NCBI GenBank assembly: GCA_945861685.1
Contig: CAMAVO010000011.1
Location: 1 to 33,638 of the forward strand
Reading direction: 5' to 3'
DNA length: 33,638 bases
Source: Chitinophaga pinensis
Lineage (GTDB): Bacteria; Bacteroidota; Bacteroidia; SXHM01
Below, piece after piece: positions 1 through 8,794 of the stretch. The notes under the pieces are model-generated. The model saw nothing but the letters and a program-made list of their open reading frames with translations. It was not told where the DNA came from and searched no databases. The translations under genes and the position numbers were made by a program. Numbering within the stretch: position 1 is the stretch's first letter; the number at the start of each line of letters is the position of its first letter.

Positions 1-1794
1 CTCCTTGTTCTTGCTGTCCACATAAAGGGCACTCAGGTTGCTTGCATTCAGCAATGGCTGGCGCACTGCATATTCAGCACCGGCATTTAATGTTACACCG
101 TTAAAAATTTCGCGGCCCCAACCGACATTTGCATAGGTCTTTTCAAAAATTTTCAGATAATTTTTTTCTAAGAAAACAGTGTAAAGCGTGTTGATAAAAG
201 GCGCTATCGGATTTGCCTCATTATACTGACTTACAAATTTGCCAAACTCAGCACGGATATTCATGCGGTTGATGGCATTGAAGCGGTAATTAAACCCAAG
301 CTTGCCATAAAATTTCTGACTGCTGAAACCGTATCGGAATGTGTTATCAATGCGCAACCGTTTCTTCAGTTCTTTGTGTTCCCACTCCACACTGTAAGTT
401 GGGTTCAGAACAATTCCTTCAACGGTGTTGAACTGCAAAATCTCAAACAGTGTGGGAATATTCCAGTCAATGTTTTTGAACGTATTCCGCATGGTGTAAC
501 CGAAAATAAAATTAGAAACACGGTACTTATTTTTCTTCGTGTCAATGGAATCCATATACACTTTACTTTCTTTTAAAACCTCCACACTGTCTTTCAGTTT
601 ATAATCCTGAACTTCAAGCGGAGTAAGGGGAACAAGGCGCACATCGTTCCAGTATTCTTCGCTGCGCTTGTTGGAGTTTTCTTCCACTTTTACCTTCTCG
701 GCTTTAAAGAATTTTTTGCTGAACTCAGGCCCTAAATCATATTTGGAATACACTCCGTTGAAATAACCGTTGCCTTTAAATCCGAGCAGCTTTACATCAA
801 ATTTGAAATTGAAATTCTGCGTTCCTTTCATCCATACATCATTGGTAACGGGAATGTAAACCTGTTTTATTTTCAGCGTGTCGAGAAACTCAATGTTAGA
901 TTCGCGTGTCAGGTAAAACTCAATGCTGTGTATGCGCCAGGTATTTTCCTGTATGTAGATAAACCCGTTGTAAACAGGCGAACCTTTTACGCGCGGAATA
1001 ACTTCAATCTTATTTACAAGTACCGTGTCTTCATAAAATGCACCCACCAATTTGTAGCGATAATGCAGCATAGCCGAAGGTGCTATGGGCGAAATAAAAT
1101 TACGCTCGGCAAAACTTACCTCAATGTTGGGTTCATAAAAGTTGAAATCAAAATCAATAGCGCTGTTCCATGTAAAGGCCTGCGACTTGCCGCTAACCTT
1201 TGAAGAAATAACTGTTTCTTTTCGCTTGTTCGGTGCTTCAAAATGCAGACGCGAAACCGATTCGCTCAGGTAAACAATTCCGCTGCGGTTTTTGTCCAAC
1301 CCGTCAATTTCAATATTGCGCCCAAGAATACTTTTAGGAACATTTTCGGCATAGTTCATTCCTTTGATGTACACATCGCAGGAGTATTTTTTTACCTGTT
1401 CTAAGTAGAACTTACGCTTCTGCTGTGCCTTGCGGATTATTTCATTTGCCGGGTCTTCGCCATTACCGTTTACATTTGCTTCTACCAATACTATTGCTTG
1501 GGGCTCCATGATAACATCCAGTGTAACATCCTCCCCGCGTATCTCCATATTGCGTGTTTCAGTACGGTAACCGATGTAGCGAAACACCACGTGATAAAAA
1601 CCATCTTTCAGTTCCAGAAAGTATTCACCGTTAATGTTGGTCATGGTGCTTACGGTGGTACCTTCAATATTAACGGTAAGAAAAGCAAGAGGTTCATTCT
1701 TCTTATCAGAAACACGGCCGCTTAGTTTGGCTGCAAAGGCAGTACCCGAAAAAATAAGGGCTGAAAAAAGGATTACAAGTTTTCTGATAATCAT
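1..1794 (-). CDS. DUF5686 / carboxypeptidase-regulatory-like domain outer-membrane protein (3' end outside window)
   Basis: Reading the minus strand from the ATG at 1794 gives an open frame of 598 codons that is still open at the window edge, so the C-terminus is missing. It begins with a signal peptide (MIIRKLVILFSALIFSGTAF), followed by a carboxypeptidase-regulatory-like beta domain at about residues 22-105 (GRVSDKKNEPLAFLTVNIEG, then NGEYFLELKDGFYHVVFRYIGY). The rest resembles DUF5686: YSCDVYIKG near residue 140, NRSGIVYLSES near 180, and GFIYIQENTWRIHSIEFYLT in the middle. The last visible part has alternating-hydrophobicity strands with many Tyr, Phe and Asn, as in an outer-membrane barrel. 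In the Bacteroidota such proteins are usually predicted outer-membrane proteins of unknown function. The domain call is firm; no specific role can be given. Confidence 0.85.
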   Translation of the reverse strand, partial: MIIRKLVILFSALIFSGTAFAAKLSGRVSDKKNEPLAFLTVNIEGTTVSTMTNINGEYFLELKDGFYHVVFRYIGYRTETRNMEIRGEDVTLDVIMEPQAIVLVEANVNGNGEDPANEIIRKAQQKRKFYLEQVKKYSCDVYIKGMNYAENVPKSILGRNIEIDGLDKNRSGIVYLSESVSRLHFEAPNKRKETVISSKVSGKSQAFTWNSAIDFDFNFYEPNIEVSFAERNFISPIAPSAMLHYRYKLVGAFYEDTVLVNKIEVIPRVKGSPVYNGFIYIQENTWRIHSIEFYLTRESNIEFLDTLKIKQVYIPVTNDVWMKGTQNFNFKFDVKLLGFKGNGYFNGVYSKYDLGPEFSKKFFKAEKVKVEENSNKRSEEYWNDVRLVPLTPLEVQDYKLKDSVEVLKESKVYMDSIDTKKNKYRVSNFIFGYTMRNTFKNIDWNIPTLFEILQFNTVEGIVLNPTYSVEWEHKELKKRLRIDNTFRYGFSSQKFYGKLGFNYRFNAINRMNIRAEFGKFVSQYNEANPIAPFINTLYTVFLEKNYLKIFEKTYANVGWGREIFNGVTLNAGAEYAVRQPLLNASNLSALYVDSKNKE

Positions 1795-1902
1795 TTGAAA
1801 GGCGGTAAATTTAATGATTAACTCATCAAACGTTTTTCTTGAGTAAATAGGTTATAAACTCTTTACTTTTTTCTACCTTTCGCAAAATTTAAAATACTAC
1901 AA

Positions 1903-2997
1903 ATGAAAAAACTATTACTCTTTTCTCTTTCCATTTTCTCGTTCTCTGCTTTTGCACAAATAAGTATTGACCTAAGCGACATAGCTGCTATTGGCGATGT
2001 TATCAACCGCAAAGCTGATACACTTACACCTATTACCGGTCCCGGTCCGGCAGGTGCCAACCAAACCTGGACAATGACTACTATAAGTTCAAATACTGCT
2101 TATATCTTAAACGAAAACACTTCGGTAGTTACAGTTGCCAGTACACCTTATGCTGCACAGTTTCCAAGCTCTAATATTTCAATGACTAACGATAATGCAA
2201 GCTACGTTTACATCAATCAAAACAGCACAACCATGACCACACAGGGCGGTGCAGGCGATTTGTTAATGTTGGGCAATACCATTGTTGCTCCTTTAAATCC
2301 TGATTTAAAACTTCACAACTTTCCACGCACCTACAACAGCAACTTCACTGATAATTATGCTGTTGATATTACCATAAACGGAAGCGTTATTTCTCCTTTA
2401 GTGAGTCAGGTTCGTTACAAACGTGTGGCAACAGTTACCGATGTTACTGATGGCTGGGGTTCACTTACAACACCTGTCGGAACTTATAATGATGTGTTGC
2501 GTGTAAAACGTGCAGACCATGCGAAAGACACCATCTGGATATTACCAACAATCGGGTTTCCTCCTGCATGGTCGGTTTTCAGCACAAAAGATGATACTTC
2601 TTTCAGCTATCAATGGCTGGGAAAACAAATGAAACTTGCAGTTGCTGAACTGAACTACGATAGTCTTGACCAACCTAAAACATTTAAATGGACACTAACC
2701 CCTCCCCTTTCTGTTTCTGTTAATGAACAAACAGCAAACATGAGTGCTGAAGTTTTTCCTGTTCCTGCATCTGAAACTGTTTCACTCAGATTAGGAAATG
2801 AATTTGAAGCAGGTGAATATTTCTTCACGGTTTATGATGTTGCAGGAAAAATGCTGATGCAGGAGAAAGTGTATGCAACAGCAAATTCAACTTATAATTT
2901 CTCGGTACAGAATTTACCGCAAGGTATATACGCGTGGCAGTTTATGGACAGAAACAATCTGCATAAAGCAGCAGGAAAATTAAGTGTAGTGCGTTAG
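1903..2997 (+). CDS. Secreted protein with T9SS type A C-terminal sorting domain
   Basis: 364 residues. A signal peptide (MKKLLLFSLSIFSFSAFAQ) leads into about 260 residues with no recognised enzymatic motif, rich in Thr, Asn and Ser (ITGPGPAGANQTWTM, WGSLTTPVGTYNDVLRVKR). The last 80 residues are a type A sorting domain: VFPVPASETVSLRL, then YDVAGKMLMQE, then LPQGIYAWQF and a basic end KLSVVR. Such domains direct export through the T9SS and usually attachment to the cell surface. The body resembles a family of Bacteroidota secreted proteins carrying a GPxGxxxTW motif near the N-terminus. It is read divergently from the DUF5686 gene and converges on another T9SS cargo gene, overlapping its stop codon by 4 bp. 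Function unknown. Confidence 0.85.
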   Translation: MKKLLLFSLSIFSFSAFAQISIDLSDIAAIGDVINRKADTLTPITGPGPAGANQTWTMTTISSNTAYILNENTSVVTVASTPYAAQFPSSNISMTNDNASYVYINQNSTTMTTQGGAGDLLMLGNTIVAPLNPDLKLHNFPRTYNSNFTDNYAVDITINGSVISPLVSQVRYKRVATVTDVTDGWGSLTTPVGTYNDVLRVKRADHAKDTIWILPTIGFPPAWSVFSTKDDTSFSYQWLGKQMKLAVAELNYDSLDQPKTFKWTLTPPLSVSVNEQTANMSAEVFPVPASETVSLRLGNEFEAGEYFFTVYDVAGKMLMQEKVYATANSTYNFSVQNLPQGIYAWQFMDRNNLHKAAGKLSVVR

Positions 2998-3015
2998 TGC
3001 ACCACACTTAATTTT
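2976..3015. terminator. Bidirectional hairpin made from two overlapping 3' coding ends
   Basis: The arms at 2976-2992 and 2999-3015 are 17 nt long and pair with one mismatch around a 6-nt loop (GTTAGT) that contains the TAG stop of the plus gene and most of the TAA of the minus gene. An A-run begins the left arm and TTTT ends the right arm, as in an intrinsic terminator working in both directions. Both arms encode the KLSVV tail of the flanking sorting domains. Termination activity is inferred. Confidence 0.6.
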
Positions 3016-3782
3016 AGCGTGGAGGAATTAACACGACAAAAATAAATTCCCGAACTCCATTGCGAAACATTCAATTGAAAAGCCTGCTTGCCGGGCTTTT
3101 CAATTTTTCTGCTTTCTGCTAAAATCAGTTTGCCACTTAAATCATAAACGTATAAATCAACTTCAGTTTCATCACGCAGAAAAAAACTGAGCGTTGCGTT
3201 TTCACTTACCGGGTTTGGGAAAACCGTCATTTCTGTAACAGAAGTATTTTCTTCTACTGATACTACTCCTGAATTAATTGCGGCACCTGCTGTTGCATTG
3301 TATGCGTACTCAGTGATAGTGAACGCCACATAATCGGCTGAGATTTTAATTTTTGCCCAACCATAATGGGCCGCACCACTGATATTGAATTTCAAACCGA
3401 GGTAACGGTTAAATCCATCAGGCCAATCTGCATCTTCCATAATTAATGCATGATTTCCTCCCATTACTCCTTCATCTACAAACGTTGAAGCGCCATCAAT
3501 AACTTCATTGGAAGAAAGTGCTGAAGGGTATCCTGTAATTGCAGGGAAGCCTGCATAATAACCTATAATTGAATCCTGATTAGAAAGACCTGTTGCCTGG
3601 ACAATATCAATTCCTCCATCGGTAGTTTTTTCAATCAGGAATTCAGGAATTCCGTCATTATTAAGATCCAGTTCATATTGTGAACTCACCAACGAGTCAG
3701 GATTTACATCGGTATAAACAACCTGTGCTTGTGTATTAAAAGCAATAAACAAGAAGAAAATATAAAGTAGATTTTTTTGCAT
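2994..3782 (-). CDS. Secreted protein with T9SS type A C-terminal sorting domain
   Basis: 262 residues. The signal peptide (MQKNLLYIFFLFIAFNTQAQ) is followed by a segment with a calcium-binding or FG-GAP-like look (YELDLNNDGIPEFLIEK at about 36-52), and a middle section with HYGWAKIKI, a phrase seen in many Bacteroidota surface proteins. From about residue 183 comes a type A sorting domain: MTVFPNPVSENATLSF, VYDLSGKLILAE, WSSGIYFCRV, ending KLSVVH. It is probably exported by the T9SS. It converges on the 1903-2997 gene; the two frames share 4 bp and both end in a KLSVV-x tail. Its own role is unknown. Confidence 0.85.
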   Translation of the reverse strand: MQKNLLYIFFLFIAFNTQAQVVYTDVNPDSLVSSQYELDLNNDGIPEFLIEKTTDGGIDIVQATGLSNQDSIIGYYAGFPAITGYPSALSSNEVIDGASTFVDEGVMGGNHALIMEDADWPDGFNRYLGLKFNISGAAHYGWAKIKISADYVAFTITEYAYNATAGAAINSGVVSVEENTSVTEMTVFPNPVSENATLSFFLRDETEVDLYVYDLSGKLILAESRKIEKPGKQAFQLNVSQWSSGIYFCRVNSSTLKLSVVH

Positions 3783-3816
3783 GTGATATATGTCAGTTTA
3801 TAAGTTGACCGCTGTC

Positions 3817-3835
3817 ATTCATTTTGTAAATGAAT
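3817..3835. promoter_or_regulatory. Inverted repeat between divergent genes, possible operator
   Basis: ATTCATTT at 3817-3824 and AAATGAAT at 3828-3835 form a perfect 8-bp inverted repeat around TGT. It lies between the divergent starts at 3782 and 3867, where promoters are expected. A binding role is only inferred, and the sequence is AT-rich, so chance is possible. Confidence 0.3.
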
Positions 3836-3866
3836 AGAACAAATATTGCAATAAAATTAATAACCC

Positions 3867-4301
3867 ATGAAAAACATACCCCTGCGTGAAATTATGTCAG
3901 CTGCAACCATTACAGTTGACATCAACAACAAAACAGAAGATGTAAAAAAACTTTTTGAGCATCATCACCTGCATCACATTCCGGTAGTTAAAGACGGAAA
4001 ACTGGTGGGCATCATTAGTCTTACCGATTTCCTACGTGTTACACTGGGCGCTGAAATTGTTGAGAAAGGAGAAACCTTTGACAACGAAGGAATCAATAAG
4101 GTAATTCTTGATTACTTAACCGTTGAAAAGCTAATGACACCTAATCCGGTTTCATTAAGCCCTGATTCAAAGTTGTCTGATGCTATAGTATTATTTAAAT
4201 TAAATATGTTCCATGCAATTCCCATTGTGGAAAATGAAAAAGTGACGGGAATTGTTTCCACCCTTGACCTTATAAAATACATGGAAAAATTTCTGGAGTA
4301 A
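3867..4301 (+). CDS. Two-CBS-domain protein
   Basis: 144 residues, almost entirely two CBS motifs. The first spans about residues 7-60 (MSAATITVDINNKTEDVKKL, then HHLHHIPVVKDGKLVGIISL) and the second about 88-142 (MTPNPVSLSPDSKLSDAIVL, then FHAIPIVENEKVTGIVSTLD). CBS pairs usually bind adenosyl ligands such as AMP or ATP and act as energy-state sensors. There is no attached enzyme, transporter or kinase domain and no signal peptide, so it is probably a small free-standing cytoplasmic regulator. It stands alone on the plus strand, 84 bp from the divergent T9SS gene. Partner and ligand cannot be read from the sequence. Confidence 0.9.
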   Translation: MKNIPLREIMSAATITVDINNKTEDVKKLFEHHHLHHIPVVKDGKLVGIISLTDFLRVTLGAEIVEKGETFDNEGINKVILDYLTVEKLMTPNPVSLSPDSKLSDAIVLFKLNMFHAIPIVENEKVTGIVSTLDLIKYMEKFLE

Positions 4302-4360
4302 GGAGGAATAAAATAAATCCGTATTTTCGGGCATCATTAACCCATAAATTTATTACGGAC

Positions 4361-4831
4361 GTGAAAAAAATTTACTCTTCATTATTAGTTCTTTCAGCAG
4401 TAATTCTGTTAATCTCTTCCTGCAAGAAAAACGATTCAGTTTTAGGTATCTATAAATGTGATATTTATAGTGGCAATGATACTATTAACCCGCTTGTGTG
4501 GAGTGCATCAAAAGAAACGATTGCAATTCATGCAGGCGCACCTGTAAATATTATTGGAAGAGATAGTGTCTCTACGTTGATAATAAATATAAACGGGTTA
4601 ACTGATCCGGGTGTTTATCAGGTAATGGACAGTACTGCAAGTTATGTCAGTTATACTGACGGTTCTGGAACTTGGGACGAATATAAAAGTCTTTACGGAA
4701 GCAGCGGGACTATAACAGTTACAGAAATTAACGACACAAGAATTGCCGGCACTTTTGATACTATTGTTCTTTCGAACTCATTTGTCAAAAAGACTTTGAA
4801 AAACGGTGAGTTTAATATCGAATTTCAATAA
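4361..4831 (+). CDS. Small putative lipoprotein, unknown function
   Basis: 156 residues starting at a GTG codon, chosen because it is the only start that gives an intact lipoprotein signal: MKKIYSSLLVLSAVILLISS followed by Cys-21. The LISSC-KK arrangement fits a lipobox with basic residues after the cysteine. The mature part is a beta-rich domain with GVYQVMDSTASYVSYTDG and, near the end, GTFDTIVLSNSF and LKNGEFNIEF. This pattern of a 'GTF...' strand followed by 'xxGxFNxxF' occurs in small Bacteroidota lipoproteins with unassigned domains. It is probably anchored in the inner or outer membrane. Its last 7 bp overlap the convergent hydroxylase gene. No function can be given. Confidence 0.75.
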   Translation: MKKIYSSLLVLSAVILLISSCKKNDSVLGIYKCDIYSGNDTINPLVWSASKETIAIHAGAPVNIIGRDSVSTLIININGLTDPGVYQVMDSTASYVSYTDGSGTWDEYKSLYGSSGTITVTEINDTRIAGTFDTIVLSNSFVKKTLKNGEFNIEFQ

Positions 4832-5673
4832 GCCTTTTCTGCAAAAGCAGTTTCAGGACTTTCTACTGTCGATTGTGCTTCTTTACTGATTGCTGAGTTT
4901 TCAGTGGTAGCAAGTTTTTCAAATGTTTCGTGATATTTTTTGTGGTTGGTTCCCATCCATTTATCCCAGAAATTAAAATACAAACCATAATTACAATTAG
5001 TTAAACTGTGATGCATATTATGATGCGTTGAGGTGTTATTAATTCCCAGCACAGCATGTCTGGTAAAGCCTTTTGGATACATTTCAAATCCAAGATGACC
5101 CATCACATTCAATGCTGTCATAAAAAGCAGAAAGATTAAAATTGCAATCGGGTGCACCGGAAAAAGAAAAACAATGAGCGGCAAAATTGCTGCCTCAATA
5201 AAACCTTCAATCGGGTGAAAGGAAAAGGCAGCCCAAGGAGTTGGGTTCAGTGAATGATGATGAACTTTATGCACTAATGGAAACACTTTTTTCATGTGCA
5301 TAAAACGATGCGTCCAGTAGAAATAAGTATCATGAACAAAAATCATGGCCAGAATACTGAAAATAAAATAGGCTGTTCCGTAGTCAGCTATTTTTGTATA
5401 CAGCTGCGTCCAACCATGCCGTGAAGCCCAGACAACAAACATTCCGTTGATACCGAAAATCACCATGTTAAGCATCGAGTACTTTATCTCATAAAAAATA
5501 TTTTCCTTGTCCGGAAACTTTTGTTGAATTCTCTTATGCAGCCATTTGTTTTTAAAAACAACATAAAATAAAAGATACGCCAACCCTGCAAACACAATAT
5601 AACGGATGGTGCTGATGGTGAAAATGGCGATACCCTTTTCAATAATATAAGAAAACGAAGCAGAGGCTTTCAT
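4825..5673 (-). CDS. Membrane fatty-acid hydroxylase / sterol desaturase family protein
   Basis: 282 residues, integral membrane. The histidine clusters of the fatty-acid hydroxylase superfamily are clear: HDTYFYWTHRFMH at about 114-126, HKVHHHS at 137-143, and HNMHHS near 218. They coordinate a di-iron centre that hydroxylates or desaturates a lipid with O2. Hydrophobic segments lie near residues 20-40, 68-85, 98-115 and 160-190. Members act on fatty acids, sterols, carotenoids or sphingolipid-like substrates; the substrate here cannot be chosen from sequence. The last 30 residues (TTENSAISKEAQSTVESPET) are a low-complexity polar tail. The gene is monocistronic and convergent with the lipoprotein gene. 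Confidence 0.9.
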   Translation of the reverse strand: MKASASFSYIIEKGIAIFTISTIRYIVFAGLAYLLFYVVFKNKWLHKRIQQKFPDKENIFYEIKYSMLNMVIFGINGMFVVWASRHGWTQLYTKIADYGTAYFIFSILAMIFVHDTYFYWTHRFMHMKKVFPLVHKVHHHSLNPTPWAAFSFHPIEGFIEAAILPLIVFLFPVHPIAILIFLLFMTALNVMGHLGFEMYPKGFTRHAVLGINNTSTHHNMHHSLTNCNYGLYFNFWDKWMGTNHKKYHETFEKLATTENSAISKEAQSTVESPETAFAEKAY

Positions 5674-5751
5674 AAAAGTTGACCAAAATTACGGATTATT
5701 TAGTCCAATTCTGCAAATTTCAACCTTTGTGAAAACTATCCAATTATTTAC

Positions 5752-5782
5752 TTGTTATATAATGGTTCAGCGCATACATTTG
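5752..5782 (+). promoter_or_regulatory. Probable Bacteroidota-type promoter of the sdh operon
   Basis: TACATTTG at 5775-5782 matches the TAnnTTTG -7 box of the Bacteroidota, and a TTG at 5752-5754 lies 20 nt upstream as a possible -33 element. The box ends 35 nt before the sdhC ATG. Confidence 0.6.
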
Positions 5783-5817
5783 CCACCGAAAATTTCATTA
5801 TTTCTTAACATCCCTAT

Positions 5818-6486
5818 ATGAGTTCATCAGGTCTTTTTAAATCTTCAATCGGCAAAAAAATCATCATGGGTTTAACCGGTTTATTTCTCATCACCTTTTT
5901 AGTTGTGCACGCCTCTATAAATGCTTGTATCTGGTTCAATGACGGTGGTGAAACGTTTACCTTTTATGCTCACTTTATGGGCACAAATACGATTGTTCAT
6001 TTTATTGAAGCCGGTCTGTTCGTGGGTTTAATTCTTCACATTGTTGATGGTTTGTTGCTCTGGAAACAAAACCGCGATGCCCGTCCTGTTCAATACGCTT
6101 ATAATAATCCTGGCAAAAATTCAACATGGTATTCACGCAGCATGGCGCTGCTGGGAACACTTATTCTCCTTTTTCTGGTTATTCACCTGTACGATTTCTG
6201 GGCACCCAACCGCGTTGAGTATGTTACAACAGGTGAGGAAAAAGATCTTTTTCAAATGATGCAGGAACGCTTTGAAAGCCTGCCCATTGTACTACTTTAT
6301 TGTGCAGGATGTTTTTCTCTCTTCTGGCATTTGCTGCATGGCTTTAAAAGCGCCTTCCAAAGTCTGGGGCTCAATCATTCGAAATACAATAAGGCTATTG
6401 AAGTGGCAGGAATTGCTTTTTCTATCATCGTTCCTGCTGTTTTTGCGCTGATGCCTATCAGCATGTATTTCAATTTGGTTCATTAA
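5818..6486 (+). CDS. sdhC: Succinate dehydrogenase cytochrome b subunit
   Basis: 222 residues with five hydrophobic segments (about 18-38, 60-80, 101-123, 152-175 and 193-218), the layout of the single-polypeptide, dihaem membrane anchor of class B succinate:quinone reductases. Histidines suitable as haem ligands lie in the first four segments (FLVVHAS, LILHIVDG, FLVIHLYDFW, LFWHLLHG). The subunit passes electrons from SdhB to menaquinone in the inner membrane; menaquinone is the expected partner in this phylum. It is the first gene of the sdh operon: sdhA begins 21 bp after its stop, and a TAnnTTTG promoter lies upstream. The C-terminal MPISMYFNLVH is typical of the Bacteroidota homologues. 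Confidence 0.95.
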   Translation: MSSSGLFKSSIGKKIIMGLTGLFLITFLVVHASINACIWFNDGGETFTFYAHFMGTNTIVHFIEAGLFVGLILHIVDGLLLWKQNRDARPVQYAYNNPGKNSTWYSRSMALLGTLILLFLVIHLYDFWAPNRVEYVTTGEEKDLFQMMQERFESLPIVLLYCAGCFSLFWHLLHGFKSAFQSLGLNHSKYNKAIEVAGIAFSIIVPAVFALMPISMYFNLVH

Positions 6487-6507
6487 TCTTTCAATATTCA
6501 AGATAAT

Positions 6508-8427
6508 ATGTCAACTCTTAATTCAAAAATTCCCGAAGGTCCTTTAGATAAAAAATGGTCTGACCATAAAGACCATATTCGTTTGGTAAACCCTGCCAAC
6601 AAAAGGCATATTGATATTATTGTAGTAGGAACCGGTCTTGCCGGGGGCGCTGCTGCCGCTTCGCTTGCCGAAATGGGATACAGTGTTAAAGCCTTTTGCT
6701 TTCAGGATAGCCCGCGCAGAGCACACAGTATTGCCGCACAGGGCGGTATTAATGCTGCAAAAAATTATCAGAATGATGGTGACAGTACCTTCCGCTTGTT
6801 TTACGATACCATCAAAGGTGGCGACTACCGTGCACGCGAAGCAAATGTTTATCGTCTTGCAGAAGTTTCTGCCAATATTATTGACCAATGCGTAGCTCAG
6901 GGCGTTCCCTTTGCACGTGATTACGGAGGTTTGCTGGATAACCGCTCATTTGGTGGTGTGCAGGTACAACGAACATTTTATGCTCGCGGACAAACGGGAC
7001 AACAATTATTGCTTGGCGCTTATTCTGCAATGAGCCGCCAGATTGGAAAAGGAACCATTAAAATGTATAACCGCCACGAGATGCTGGATGTGGTAGTTGT
7101 AAATGGAAAAGCGCGCGGAATTATTGCTCGCAATCTAATTACCGGTGAGATTGAACGCCATTCAGCACATGCTGTAATTATTGCAACGGGTGGTTACGGA
7201 AACGTATTCTTCCTTTCTACCAATGCAATGGGAAGTAATGTAACAGCTGCCTGGAAGATACATAAGAAAGGTGCTTTCTTCGGAAACCCTTGTTACACAC
7301 AAATTCACCCTACCTGTATTCCGGTTTCGGGCGACCACCAGAGTAAACTCACGCTGATGTCTGAGTCATTACGTAATGATGGAAGAATTTGGGTGCCTAA
7401 AAAGAAAGATGATAACCGCAAACCAACTGATATTCCGGAAGAAGAAAGAGATTATTATCTGGAAAGACGTTACCCTGCCTTCGGAAATCTGGTTCCGCGC
7501 GATGTTGCTTCACGAGCTGCCAAAGAGCGTTGCGATGCGGGTTACGGAGTAGGAAAATCGAAGCTTGCTGTTTACCTTGATTTCTCGGATTCAATAAAAC
7601 GTTTAGGAAAAGATGCTGTGGCTGCAAAGTATGGCAACCTGTTCCAGATGTATGCAAAAATTACGGACGAAGATCCTTATGCAACTCCGATGCGTATTTA
7701 TCCTGCGGTGCATTACACCATGGGAGGCATCTGGGTTGATTATGATTTAATGACCACTGTTCCGGGATTGTTTGCATTGGGTGAAGCTAATTTCTCTGAC
7801 CATGGTGCAAACCGCTTGGGAGCTTCTGCTCTGATGCAAGGTCTGGCTGATGGTTACTTCGTTATTCCTTATACTATTGGTGATTATTTAGCTGACGATA
7901 TCCGCACCGGAAAAATCTCTACCTCAACACCTGAGTTTGATGAAGCAGAGAAGCAGGTGAAAGAACGCTTGAATCATTTCATCAATAATAAAGGCACCAA
8001 ACCTGTTGACCACTTCCACAAGAAGCTTGGAAAAATTATGTGGGACAAATGCGGAATGGCGCGCAGTGAAAAAGGGTTGAAAGAAGCCATCGCAGAAATT
8101 GAGGAGCTGAAGAAAGAGTTCTGGAAGGATGTGCTTGTTCCGGGAAGTCTGAATGAATTCAATCAGGAGTTGGAGAAAGCAGGTCGTGTTGCAGACTTTA
8201 TAGAGTTAGGGGAACTGATGTGCAAAGACGCTCTTAACCGCAACGAAAGTTGTGGAGGACACTTCCGTGAAGAATACCAGACTGAAGAAGGGGAAGCAAT
8301 GCGTGATGATGAAAACTACGCATATGTTGCTGCCTGGGAATACAAAGGAGAGAATGCAGAACCACAATTGCATAAGGAAGAACTTAAATTTGAAAACATC
8401 AAAATCGCACAACGTAGCTACAAGTAA
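6508..8427 (+). CDS. sdhA: Succinate dehydrogenase flavoprotein subunit
   Basis: 639 residues, the size of the class B SdhA/FrdA flavoproteins. The FAD-binding Rossmann motif is at about 37-60 ([20 protein letters not shown]). [15 protein letters not shown] near 72-87 contains the histidine expected to carry covalent FAD. The substrate region includes [10 protein letters not shown] near 406 and [15 protein letters not shown] near 426-440, and [13 protein letters not shown] near 578 corresponds to the conserved capping/active-site arginine region. It oxidises succinate to fumarate in the TCA cycle. The C-terminal KIAQRSYK is intact, so the following gene pair did not damage it. In most relatives sdhB follows directly; here two extra genes intervene. 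Confidence 0.97.
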   Translation: MSTLNSKIPEGPLDKKWSDHKDHIRLVNPANKRHIDIIVVGTGLAGGAAAASLAEMGYSVKAFCFQDSPRRAHSIAAQGGINAAKNYQNDGDSTFRLFYDTIKGGDYRAREANVYRLAEVSANIIDQCVAQGVPFARDYGGLLDNRSFGGVQVQRTFYARGQTGQQLLLGAYSAMSRQIGKGTIKMYNRHEMLDVVVVNGKARGIIARNLITGEIERHSAHAVIIATGGYGNVFFLSTNAMGSNVTAAWKIHKKGAFFGNPCYTQIHPTCIPVSGDHQSKLTLMSESLRNDGRIWVPKKKDDNRKPTDIPEEERDYYLERRYPAFGNLVPRDVASRAAKERCDAGYGVGKSKLAVYLDFSDSIKRLGKDAVAAKYGNLFQMYAKITDEDPYATPMRIYPAVHYTMGGIWVDYDLMTTVPGLFALGEANFSDHGANRLGASALMQGLADGYFVIPYTIGDYLADDIRTGKISTSTPEFDEAEKQVKERLNHFINNKGTKPVDHFHKKLGKIMWDKCGMARSEKGLKEAIAEIEELKKEFWKDVLVPGSLNEFNQELEKAGRVADFIELGELMCKDALNRNESCGGHFREEYQTEEGEAMRDDENYAYVAAWEYKGENAEPQLHKEELKFENIKIAQRSYK

Positions 8428-8428
8428 A

Positions 8429-8794
8429 TTGAAAACCGCAGCCAAAATATTAAAGCCTAAAACCGAAGTGTTTGACTTTTCGGGCAAAGATGTTTTGGAT
8501 AAAATTATCAGTGGAGTGGTGCGCATAGCCGACCCTGATAAGATTATTTTGTTTGGGTCAAGGGCAACGGGTAAAGCGAGAAAAGACAGCGATTATGATA
8601 TTCTGGTACTTAAGAAAAACTGCAATCAGAAAACGTTGCTAAATGAAATCTATTCAAACGGAATTGGTGCAGGTGTTCCTGTTGATGTATTAGTGAACAC
8701 TCCTGAACGGTTTGAGGAATTGAAAACAAAATTGTTTTTTGTTTACAGCGACATTGCAAAAAACGGCAAAGTGATTTATGAAAAACAGAACTGA
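8429..8794 (+). CDS. MNT-type minimal nucleotidyltransferase (putative antitoxin or AMPylase of a HEPN pair)
   Basis: The catalytic motif is explicit: FGSRATGKARKDSDYDILVL, matching GSx(n)G...SDxD of pol-beta-like minimal nucleotidyltransferases, with a third acidic residue in PVDVLVNT about 40 residues later. The open frame extends back to 8252, but that part lies inside sdhA in another frame and looks non-coding. I chose the TTG at 8429, 1 nt after the sdhA stop, giving 121 residues; a GTG at 8468 (108 residues) is the alternative. No in-frame ATG exists after sdhA. Its end overlaps the HEPN gene by 17 bp. In known MNT/HEPN pairs the nucleotidyltransferase neutralises the HEPN partner, in some cases by adding AMP. 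That role is inferred from family and context. Confidence 0.85.
   Translation: MKTAAKILKPKTEVFDFSGKDVLDKIISGVVRIADPDKIILFGSRATGKARKDSDYDILVLKKNCNQKTLLNEIYSNGIGAGVPVDVLVNTPERFEELKTKLFFVYSDIAKNGKVIYEKQN

Noticed and set aside
4300-4308. Strong Shine-Dalgarno-like TAAGGAGGA after the CBS gene
   Set aside because: It is over 50 bp from the next start (GTG at 4361), with no start codon at a useful distance, and SD sites are rarely used in this phylum.
8252-8428. Upstream part of the MNT open frame starting at an ATG at 8252
   Set aside because: It lies in another frame inside the intact sdhA C-terminus, its composition is unlike a domain ([16 protein letters not shown]), and the recognisable MNT domain begins only after the sdhA stop.
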